A DNA stretch of 64,000 bases from Sphaerolaimus hirsutus (Eukaryota > Nematoda > Chromadorea > Monhysterida > Sphaerolaimidae): contig OZ038450.1 of assembly GCA_964036195.1 (NCBI GenBank), positions 15,750,701 to 15,814,700 of the forward strand, read 5' to 3'. The position numbers and the translations under genes are program-made. Position 1 is the first letter of the stretch; every line of letters starts with the position of its first letter. The notes under the pieces were generated by a model. The model saw only the letters and a program-made list of their open reading frames with translations, made no database searches and was not told the DNA's origin. Shown here in pieces: positions 60,101 to 64,000 of this stretch.

Positions 60101-62787
60101 ATCGATTTTTAAGTGTTTTTTCCAGGGGTGAAATAAAAATTCGAAAATTATGAAAAAATTCGAAAATTCGAAAATATTTTCGAATTTTCGAATCTTTTTT
60201 TGCCATCGTTAGTGATGGTTGGTTTTCATACTAAGTGTGATGTCTGCCGAGTACAACAACACAGTGCTAGACAATGCTGATAAACATGCTTCAAAAAGCA
60301 TGTTTTTGCATTTTTAGTAACATTTATTTGAATAAACTGGATTGGGAAAAATAAAGCCTACCAATTGTCTAGTAGTTGAACTTACTACAAGCAATACAAC
60401 AAGTGCCTATACTTTTTTTTACCACTTAAATACCATATTTCTTGTCAACAGTAACTTACGGAATTCGCCTCTAGTCATTGTTCTTAGGGCATGCATAAAT
60501 CACCTCACCATTCATCCTATCGATTATTCCATATTTACAATTTACACGGCTGGCGCTGACCCATTACTTCTGTGTCAATACTTTTACTTCCCCGCCCAGT
60601 TTCTCATGCCGGTTTTGTACTCGGTACTGTTTGCATTATTCAAATGTGTTCGATTGACTTGTGATGTCCAAGCAGCGCGGTCTGATGCAGTTCCTAGTAT
60701 TTTACACACACACATGCGAATAGGCAATTTCACGAAATTGTTCAAAAAACATGTGTGCGTTTGTGACTCACCTAAAGTGGTGGCGTGGCGATGTCGACAT
60801 GGCTCTAGTGTCACTAGCGAACTAGCGAGATGAATGCGTCTTTCGTGCCACTTGCATATTCAGGCCGTGCCTTTGCACTGTCGCCCTTCACTTTTGCGTG
60901 ACACGACAGCGCGAAATTCGCCGCCTTCTTCTTGTCTCGCTGCACGTTTTTTGCTCTTTCGCATGCATTTTAATCGTAAAACGGCCTGTGTACATAAAGT
61001 GTATGCATTTATCGTCACATTTGCCATTTTATACAAATTGCGACCTTCAGGACATTCTAAATACGATACTCTGGACTCGTTGCCACGTATCGCGCACTTA
61101 ATCAGGACCGCATTCGAACGCGGTGCACCGCAACCTGAACACCGAATGAAGTGGTGCGGCTGCGTGCCGTGCGGTCGGCGGCGGCGGCGCGGCAGCCGTC
61201 GCAGCAGCGGTCGTCGGTTGCCGGCCGTGCCGTCGCCGTGTCTAGGCGGCAGCGAGCCCGAAGAGTCCTCGTCGTCGTTCGGCTCGTCCTGGCTGGGCTC
61301 CTACGGCGACCTGTGCGAGCAGGCCGACAGCGCGCTGCCAGAGTACGAGCGCGGCGCCGAAGCGGCTGCTGATGCGGCTACGTGCGCCGCGGCCGCCATT
61401 GTGTCCTTCCCGGCCGGCGAACACGTCGACCATGGCGGCCAGGCCACACTCAAGTACAACGACCAACATGTGCGATTGTGCGAAAATGATAGCCAGAATA
61501 ATAATTTGCCGGCGCTACCGCATTCGACTGCGGATGGCGTAGACAGTGTGCGTTTTCTGCGTTGTTTTCTGTTTGTGTATTGAAATGCTGACAAAACTTT
61601 CCATCCGCTATTTCTGTCACAAAACGACATATCCAGTCACGGGTGCCACGCAAACAGAAATTTCAAAATACTTCAGAGAACCTAAATTTCCACCAAGTAT
61701 TTGTGTATGTGTCTATTTGAGTTGAGCCGTGTAGTGATTTGGCAATTGGTACGGCTCACACGAATTTGACGCCTGTCGTTGCAATTCAAAAGTTCTCATT
61801 TATAAAAATAGATCTAAAAATAGATCTAAGAATTTGAATCGACCAACTTAAGTGCGATACTTAAGTTTTGTGTAAAAACTAAAGGACGACATGAGCATTC
61901 AATCCAACAAATCCTTCAAAAGTGTGCTAGTGTTGGTTGACCGATTGCCTTATCTTGTCGCAAATGCGGCTCGTGTCTGAACTGGAGAAATCGCAATCGT
62001 AGTTCTCGATCGAACCGCCAACGTTTGGTTACGTGCGGTTTGGACACCCGGGTCATGCAGGTTGTGAACTTTGTTGTTTGGGCTCATGGGGGCGGCCATG
62101 CCCTATCTACCGGATCTGAGCTTCATGTAAATGCTAATTAAGAATACATTCTTTTATATGAATTTCCGAACCGAACCAACTGCAGAGTTATTGCTCAAGT
62201 ACACTCATTAATATTTACAGGTGATGAAAGACGATGGGACGCACTTGTGGAAGTTGCGTCGCTTCAAACGTGCCGCCATGTGCAACGTGTGCCTGCAGGC
62301 GCTGGTCGCCTGGGGCGGTAAACAGGGATTGTCCTGCACATGTGCGTTTGTGACGGGGGAAGTGTTTTGGGTCGGGGGAGGCTTGGTGTCTTCAAACGTT
62401 GTTAAAATGGTGTCATGCGTTTTCCCCGGCCCTCCACACTATTACTTTCAGAACCACTGACGCCCCAACTCGGGCACAAACTTCGCAGTGTGCAAGTACA
62501 CGGTGCACGAGCGGTGCGTGCCGCGCGCGCCGCACAACTGCATCAGCACGTACGTGAAGAGTCGGCGCGCCGGCGGCGCCATGTCGCACCACTGGGTCGA
62601 GGGCAACTGCAACGAGCGGTGCGCAAAGTGTGCAAAGTGGGTGCGCACCTTCGACGCGGGCAGGCGGTGCAGATGGTGCCAGACCACGCTGCACGCCAAG
62701 TGCGCCGCTCAGTGGAAGGCCGACTGCGATTTGGGCCCGCTCGCCTATCACATTCTGCCGCCCACGGCTATTTGTCCGGCCGTTTTG
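33025..62787 (+). CDS. DGK: Class I diacylglycerol kinase, N-terminal two thirds; catalytic domain beyond window
   Basis: Phosphorylates diacylglycerol to phosphatidate at membranes, terminating DAG/PKC signalling. Exons by hand: 33025-33119, 33508-33566, 33635-33714, 35742-35907, 39977-40111, 40343-40483, 40704-40946, 41497-41621, 42392-42511, 62221-62341 and 62489-62787; all joins from 33508 onward agree in phase. Domains in order: recoverin-homology region ([29 protein letters not shown], a long Ser/Ala-rich linker, then [16 protein letters not shown]); EF hand 1 [14 protein letters not shown] hand 2 [12 protein letters not shown] with LLVLLG after it; two C1 zinc fingers with all Cys/His ligands; and the family ILPPTAICP segment that leads to the kinase domain. 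This order is specific to the EF-hand (alpha/beta/gamma-like) class. The 19.7-kb intron 42512-62220 is packed with transposons. Confidence 0.95.
33503..33566 (+). CDS. DGK: DGK exon, start of recoverin-homology region
   Basis: Encodes [17 protein letters not shown], the conserved start of class I DGKs (LSPxxFxQLQxY). Donor TCGT|GTAAGT in phase 1. Two acceptors are possible: ACAACAG before 33503 (phase 0) or GAAGAG before 33508 (third codon base, which suits exon 33025-33119). Two acceptors with different phases fit the idea of alternative first exons. Confidence 0.88.
33635..33714 (+). CDS. DGK: DGK exon, recoverin-homology region
   Basis: Acceptor GCGCTTTCAG, donor CCAAC|GTTGGT. Two leading bases complete TAC, giving [18 protein letters not shown] across the junction, as in DGK 'YSTKKxxDVLEEF'. 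It ends [12 protein letters not shown] in phase 0. Confidence 0.85.
33887..34726. mobile_element. hAT-type MITE, CAACGATGG ends, copy 3
   Basis: CAACGATGGAAAAAACACAG to CTTACCCATCGTTG. The 8-bp duplication ATAATAAC is at 33879-33886 and 34727-34734. It lies in the DGK intron 33715-35741 and interrupts an AAATGCCATG-word array (33765-33880) that starts CAGTCCCAGACCCTGTAAAA. Confidence 0.92.
34740..35172. mobile_element. TACCGTATTT element with CCTTCTATTGGAGAC words
   Basis: TACCGTATTTCTTCTAATAG to CTATTAGAAGAAATACGGTA. The arms reiterate GCCCTTCTATTGGAGACG. The outer ten bases are those of the CGAAATACCCCCC family, but all the rest is different. Confidence 0.85.
35181..35646. mobile_element. 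TACCGTATTT palindromic element, inverted orientation copy
   Basis: TACCGTATTTCCTCGAAATA to its complement, adjacent to the preceding element (9 bp apart). Core in reverse orientation to 20793. It ends 95 bp before DGK exon 35742-35907. Confidence 0.85.
35742..35907 (+). CDS. DGK: DGK exon, recoverin-homology region, poly-Ala linker
   Basis: Acceptor TTCCGCGCAG, donor TCAAAG|GTAAAA, phases 0 and 1. It encodes [36 protein letters not shown] and an Ala7 run. This matches the class I DGK pattern 'YEGFxxFLxxYLE...LxxxLFxSF'. Confidence 0.93.
36560..37399. mobile_element. hAT-type MITE, CAGAGTTG ends, CGTAAATACC words, copy 2
   Basis: CAGAGTTGCGAAAACGTATT to CAGTATTTGTACAACTCTG. The 8-bp duplication CAAGAGAC is at 36552-36559 and 37400-37407. 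The arms are ACGTTTACGTTT and GTATTT words. A decayed GCCAGTTCCGC-type foldback (36790-37040) is nested inside. Confidence 0.92.
37400..37957. other. DGK intron, no feature seen
   Basis: AT-rich DNA between the element ending at 37399 and the one starting at 37958. An open frame at 37454-37711 has no exon-type composition and no recognisable motif. Confidence 0.4.
37958..38419. mobile_element. TACCGTATTT palindromic element, near-identical inverted copy
   Basis: TACCGTATTTCCTCGAAATA to its complement. The core is the reverse complement of those at 20793-21256 and 31760-32209 (CGCCATTTATAAGGTTCTGT, TGTACACTGTTCTAACGTGA). Confidence 0.88.
38507..38750. mobile_element. GCCAGTTCCGC foldback MITE, intronic copy
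   Basis: GCCAGTTCCGCAAATTGAGA to TTCTCAATTTGCGGAACTGG, with GAGAAGTGAGAAG and complementary words. It is the same family as the copy in the AGK exon. No clear target duplication. Confidence 0.8.
39367..39810. mobile_element. MITE with TGCTGCGATTACAGCTCG ends, copy 2
   Basis: TGCTGCGATTACAGCTCGAA to GAGCTGTAATCGCAGCA, flanked by TAC at 39364-39366 and 39811-39813. It shares the CGTAAAATT words and the TACCAGAAGTTATGAATTTT core with 14994-15426. Confidence 0.82.
39977..40111 (+). CDS. DGK: DGK exon, Ser-rich linker of RVH region
   Basis: Acceptor AAACTGCAG; two leading bases complete GGC. It encodes [36 protein letters not shown] and LQQSVAKS. The donor TCCA|GTTGGT (after 40111) leaves phase 1, as the next exon needs; other GT sites nearby give the wrong phase. 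Low-complexity, probably disordered and lineage-specific. Confidence 0.8.
40343..40483 (+). CDS. DGK: DGK exon, linker
   Basis: Acceptor AATCATCAG, donor TCGCACG|GTATCG. It encodes [36 protein letters not shown] and [10 protein letters not shown], a variable linker. Phases 1/1 fit both neighbours. Confidence 0.8.
40704..40946 (+). CDS. DGK: DGK exon, end of RVH region, [13 protein letters not shown]
   Basis: Acceptor CCGCCTCCAAG, donor TTAGAGT|GTAGGT. A Ser/Pro-rich stretch ([27 protein letters not shown]) leads into [20 protein letters not shown] and RPEDKLE. The last segment is one of the strongest signatures of class I DGKs. Confidence 0.96.
40947..41496. other. DGK intron with TACCTACCTA-type tracts
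   Basis: Short AGGTAGGT and TACCTACC tracts (about 41280-41370) and AT-rich DNA. No element ends seen. Confidence 0.5.
41497..41621 (+). CDS. DGK: DGK exon, EF hand 1
   Basis: Acceptor CCACACTTGCAG, donor GAGCCG|GTCTGC. Encodes [34 protein letters not shown] and TIELEP. The 12-residue Ca2+ loop [12 protein letters not shown] has D1, D3, N5, V7 main chain, D9 and E12, so it is predicted to be functional. Confidence 0.97.
42198..42333. mobile_element. Short TACCGTATTT palindrome just 5' of DGK EF2 exon
   Basis: TACCGTATTTCCTCTAAATA to TTTCGAGGAAATACGGTA, 136 bp, all words and no core. It ends 58 bp before exon 42392. Confidence 0.8.
42392..42511 (+). CDS. DGK: DGK exon, EF hand 2
   Basis: 40 codons; acceptor GTGCACATTCAG, donor GACCAG|GTTGGC, phases 0/0. 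Encodes [33 protein letters not shown] and VLLGFDQ. The loop [12 protein letters not shown] is canonical, and the following [10 protein letters not shown] is invariant in the class. Confidence 0.97.
42649..43195. mobile_element. mariner-like MITE, CAGGGTGGCCCACG ends
   Basis: CAGGGTGGCCCACGTCAGGC to GTCGTGGGCCACCCTG, flanked by TA (42647-42648, 43196-43197). GGCAGTAGATAAATGTACC and TCAGGTGCACGGTTTTAAT blocks recur two or three times in the interior. It is the first of many elements in the 19.7-kb DGK intron. Confidence 0.87.
43531..45014. mobile_element. Large foldback element with 130-bp inverted arms
   Basis: The 8-bp duplication GATTAAAT is at 43523-43530 and 45015-45022. The arms 43555-43690 and 44860-44995 are near-perfect inverted repeats containing CATATCACAGTTTGT and CCCTGCACATGCC blocks. 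The outer tips are only loosely inverted (GGAGTGTGCTACATT versus GGGTAGATCACATTT). A decayed TACCGTATTT-type element (about 44468-44819) is inside. No long ORF. Confidence 0.85.
45023..47430. other. DGK intron, no gene; small remnants
   Basis: 45585-45735 holds TTATTCAAGGGGGAGTTATT words from a decayed element. 46855-46945 holds a GTATACTTTTTGTAAGTAT word cluster. The rest is AT-rich without exon signal. Confidence 0.45.
47437..47890. mobile_element. Two tandem ACTAGT foldback elements
   Basis: 47437-47662 and 47668-47890 each run GCTGCACACACTAGTTTACT to its complement, with GTCAACTACAGTTGACGG at the centre. The second copy has GTAAACTATTTTGTGTGTGC at its end, a small change from the first. 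Their similarity implies duplication or repeated insertion in one place. Confidence 0.82.
48987..49503. mobile_element. hAT-type MITE, CAACGATGGG ends, copy 4
   Basis: CAACGATGGGAAAAACACAG to TTACCCATCGTTG. The 8-bp duplication AATAGAAC is at 48979-48986 and 49504-49511. Confidence 0.93.
49796..49900 (+). other. Open, exon-like segment in DGK intron
   Basis: After AACTTTTAG the frame reads [18 protein letters not shown] and [13 protein letters not shown] before ACT|GTAATC. It looks protein-like but sits between foldback arms and has no phase partner. It may be a relic of a transposon gene or chance. Confidence 0.25.
50173..50758. other. DGK intron, no feature except word remnant
   Basis: AT-rich; 50620-50700 carries GGGGTGGTTATTGAAGGGGG and AACAGGGAGATTTATTCAAA words from a decayed element. 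Confidence 0.4.
50759..51172. mobile_element. TACCGTATTT element with CACCCGGGTG words
   Basis: TACCGTATTTCTCCGTGTAA to TTTACACGGAGAAATACGGTA. The arms reiterate AACACCCGGGTGTTA and GCACCCGGGTGC. Only the outer TACCGTATTT links it to the other subfamilies. Confidence 0.85.
51438..51910. mobile_element. hAT-type MITE, (C)A..AGTTG ends, copy 3
   Basis: CATAGTTGTTGAAACGTATT to GGTACTTTTAACAACTCTG. The 8-bp duplication CTGTGCAT is at 51430-51437 and 51911-51918. Words ACTTTTACTCG, GTATACTCGAGTAC and TTTACGTATAC. Confidence 0.87.
51919..52687. other. DGK intron, no feature seen
   Basis: AT-rich; an open frame at 52207-52578 has no exon-like borders or motif and is treated as chance. Confidence 0.4.
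52688..53038. mobile_element. ACTAGT foldback element with nested TACCGTATTT palindrome
   Basis: CCCACACACACTAGCTAACA to TGTCAACTAGTGTGTGTGGG. A 121-bp all-word palindrome (52858-52978, TACCGTATTTCCTCGAAATA to its complement) is inserted in it. A GGCGCC-word fragment follows at 53038-53085. Confidence 0.82.
53090..54540. other. DGK intron, no feature seen
   Basis: AT-rich DNA; no element with two ends and no exon-like segment. Confidence 0.45.
54696..55544. mobile_element. hAT-type MITE, CAGAGTTG ends, copy 4, nested in an older palindrome
   Basis: CAGAGTTGTGCAAATACTGG to ATTTTTCCAACTCTG. The 8-bp duplication ATGCACAC is at 54688-54695 and 55545-55552. Words AACGTAAACGTAAATACC. It carries a nested CAGTCCCAGACCCTATAAAA foldback (about 54905-55070), and itself split an older TACCTCG-subfamily element (about 54545-55790). 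Confidence 0.93.
56060..56190. mobile_element. Short GGCGCC-word element
   Basis: TAGTGTGGAAAAGCGCCAGG to CCAACCTTAAAAAACCACTA, with AATGGCGCCGGGCGCCAAAG words: a diverged TAGTGATG-type copy without a recognisable target duplication. Confidence 0.65.
56278..57100. other. DGK intron with element remnants
   Basis: 56278-56395 is a decayed TACCGTATTT-type left end. GTCAATTCCGGAACTGGAGAAG near 56920 is a relic of the GCCAGTTCCGC family. The rest is AT-rich. Confidence 0.4.
57101..57499. mobile_element. TACCGTATTT element with TTCATTTACATTGCC words
   Basis: TACCGTATTTCTTCGATTTT to AAAATCGAAGAAATACGGTA. The interior has at least eight imperfect GTTCATTTACATTGCC or GCTCGTTTACATTGC words. Confidence 0.85.
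57793..58048. mobile_element. TACTCGGCGGAC-type element
   Basis: TATACTCGACGGACCGCATG to TACTTCGCGGTCCGCCGTGTA. Confidence 0.72.
58049..59232. other. DGK intron, no gene seen
   Basis: AT-rich; a short foldback AAATAACTTGACTGGTTAAG with TTATTTTGGAAAAC arms lies near 59050-59095. Confidence 0.4.
59233..60253. mobile_element. Three-level nested transposon set
   Basis: Outer: TACTCGGCGGAC element, left end at 59233 and right end GTGATGTCTGCCGAGTA to 60253. Middle: hAT-type element 59394-60211. Inner: TACCATATTTCCTCG palindrome (about 59694-59845). Each level is bounded by its own inverted ends, which gives the order of insertion. Confidence 0.88.
59394..60211. mobile_element. hAT-type MITE, TAACGATGGC ends, GAATTTTC words
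   Basis: TAACGATGGCAAACCTCCCA to TTTTTTTGCCATCGTTA. The 8-bp duplication GTGATGGT is at 59386-59393 and 60212-60219. Arms of TTCGAATTTTCGAATTTT words. Its ends resemble the CAACGATGGG family, but the words differ entirely. Confidence 0.93.
61146..61547 (+). CDS. DGK: Candidate alternative DGK first exon
   Basis: A GC-rich, CpG-dense segment (about 61140-61460) opens at ATG 61146 and reads [34 protein letters not shown] and [18 protein letters not shown], ending DGVDS at donor ACAGT|GTGCGT in phase 0. The next acceptor, 62220|62221, also needs phase 0 and opens the C1 exon. A transcript starting here would make a DGK without the RVH and EF-hand domains, with a Cys-rich N-terminus that could be palmitoylated. 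The frame is open upstream to 60834, so the start could be earlier. Coding potential and linkage are inferred. Confidence 0.55.
61548..62220. other. Intron between alternative exon and DGK C1 exon
   Basis: AT-rich, with no repeat that I can define. It ends in the acceptor ATATTTACAG. Confidence 0.5.
62221..62341 (+). CDS. DGK: DGK exon, first half of C1 finger 1
   Basis: Encodes [36 protein letters not shown] and LSCT; donor CACAT|GTGCGT in phase 1. It carries the first His and first three Cys ligands of C1a with standard spacing, and the KQGLSC signature. Confidence 0.97.
62489..62787 (+). CDS. DGK: DGK exon, C1 finger 1 end, C1 finger 2
   Basis: Acceptor AACTTCGCAG; two leading bases complete TTG, giving [14 protein letters not shown] across the junction. 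C1a closes with C-X2-C-X4-H-X2-C-X7-C. C1b follows ([28 protein letters not shown], then ADC). The exon ends [16 protein letters not shown] at TTTTG|GTTTGT in phase 0. The catalytic DAGKc domain must start beyond 64000. Confidence 0.97.
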
Positions 62788-62847
62788 GTTTGTTTTTGAG
62801 TGGTTTTTGATGGTGCGCGTTCTGATTTTCACAGACGATCAGACGAG

Positions 62848-63431
62848 TAGGGTTCAAACGGGATCCCGATCCCGATCCCGGATCCCGTGAAATTCCGGGA
62901 TTTACCAGTCCCGATCCCGATCCCGATCCCGAAACCCCAATCCCGATCCCGATCCCGAAATCTCAAAAATACCAATCCCGATCCCGATCCCGATCCCGAA
63001 AGTTTTCAAATCCCGATCCCGATCCCGAGAAACTCCCAAGTCCGGGATCCCGATCCCGGAAAAATTAGTGGAAATTATAAAAAGTGAAATAATGACGTTT
63101 TTGCATGCAAAAAAAGTGGATGCAATCCCCCAGCGTCAATTTTATGCCACTTTTCTGGCATCCAACAGTGTTTTGAGACCTTTATGAACAACTGTGAATG
63201 CCAGAAAAATGGCCAAAATCTCTATCCCTAGAACCCAATCCCGATCCCGGAAAAATGCCTATCCCAATCCCGATCCCGATCCCGTGACCCCAATCCCGGC
63301 CAATCCCGATCCCGATCCCGATCCCGAAATCTCAAAAAACCAATCCCGATCCCGATCCCGATCCCGAAATCTCAAAAAGTGAATCCCGATCCCGATCCCG
63401 ATCCCGAAAAGTCAATCCCGTTTGAACCCTA
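62848..63431. mobile_element. hAT-type MITE with (GATCCC)n interior, copy 2
   Basis: TAGGGTTCAAACGGGATCCC to AATCCCGTTTGAACCCTA. The 8-bp duplication CAGACGAG is at 62840-62847 and 63432-63439. The core is nearly identical to 5391-5950, but the hexamer runs differ in number. It inserted 60 bp after a DGK exon. Confidence 0.94.
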
Positions 63432-63439
63432 CAGACGAG

Positions 63440-64000
63440 TAGATAGCTTAACAATATTAAATGTGTCAAATCCAACCGCATTCACGATAGTTCGTACAGT
63501 CCACCACTAAAAAGGCAACTATGATCGTTGATAAATGATACTTATCTCATGGACAAAAACGTTTTTTTCTCCCGTTTTTTTTTCTATAACGAGTAAATTT
63601 TCTCAAATCTGTGTAGATAAACATACTTGCAAATGTTCATTCAGCACCACAAAGTCGAAAGGGCCGCCACGGAAGTTATGGTGCTTTTATTTTCGACACA
63701 AATTATTCAACCACCCATTTTTTCGCCCTACCTTCAATTTCCCTTTCCTTACCTGCACACCTGGGGGCAGTCCCAAGCCCTATAAAGTGTAAAGTAAAGT
63801 GTGAAATGTAAAATGTAAAGTCAAATGCAAATTCAAATGTCAATTGTCATGCGAAGTGTCAAATGTAAAGTAAAGTGTCAAATGTAAAGTCAAATATAAA
63901 GTAAAGTGACAATTGTGTGTCCAAATATTAATTTTTTGTATCCAAATCTTATGTTTTTATACTCAAATCTTATTTTTTCACATCAGATGTGTATTCACAC
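63440..64000. other. DGK intron; start of AAATGTAAAGT word array
   Basis: From 63770, CAGTCCCAAGCCCTATAAAG opens an array of AAATGTAAAGT words to about 63915, as in the CAGTCCCAGACCC elements at 33765 and 54905. The right end was not identified within the window. Confidence 0.55.

Noticed and set aside
62848-62870. GGGTTCAAAC in the element tip as a tRNA B box
   Set aside because: No A box at the right distance and no cloverleaf; the match is to the conserved transposon end.
62848-63431. CRISPR-like regularly spaced repeats
   Set aside because: The repeats are variable-number GATCCC hexamers with mirror arms and an 8-bp target duplication; eukaryotic context.

Overview
This is a eukaryotic, almost certainly invertebrate animal (probably arthropod) nuclear window. 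Short, GC-rich coding exons with clean GT..AG borders sit in AT-rich introns and intergenic DNA that is saturated with small non-autonomous DNA transposons. No tRNA, rRNA, CRISPR array or autonomous transposase was seen. The species cannot be named from the sequence.

Four genes, all on the + strand, could be assembled by hand from exon phases. (1) 215-3725: the 3' part of an acylglycerol kinase (AGK) gene, a mitochondrial lipid kinase; its 5' exons lie left of the window, and a 217-bp miniature transposon splits its last coding exon. (2) 5140-6304: two 3' exons of a small gene resembling NCBP2AS2. (3) 7669-9823: exons of an unrecognised helical/coiled-coil protein, three of which join in phase. 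(4) 33025-62787, continuing off the right edge: a class I (EF-hand) diacylglycerol kinase. It has a recoverin-homology (RVH) region, two canonical EF hands and two C1 zinc fingers; the catalytic domain lies beyond the window. A 19.7-kb intron separates the EF-hand and C1 exons. Just before the C1 exons, a GC-rich open exon (61146-61547) ends in the matching phase and could start a short isoform without the Ca2+-sensing half. AGK and DGK belong to the same lipid-kinase superfamily and both make phosphatidate or lysophosphatidate; their closeness may be chance.

The rest is a dense nest of miniature inverted-repeat elements. At least fifteen have ends and target-site duplications that can be read directly, thirteen of them with 8-bp duplications (twelve exact, one 7/8), typical of the hAT superfamily. 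The unexpected pattern is that each family's interior is built largely from a short family-specific word (for example GATCCC, TTGGCGCC, ACACAGAAACTC, TTCGAATTTT, GTAAACGTAAATACC) on both arms in opposite orientation. A further group shares only the outer TACCGTATTT and carries at least five different words inside. Three-level nesting (59233-60253), long foldback pairs (43531-45014; 48206-50172) and near-identical copies (20793, 31760, 37958) show recent activity.

GC-rich, CpG-dense stretches near 17.1-17.4 kb, 28.5-29.85 kb and 61.1-61.5 kb are the best promoter or first-exon candidates. Intervals not listed as genes are repeats or featureless AT-rich DNA, as noted per entry.
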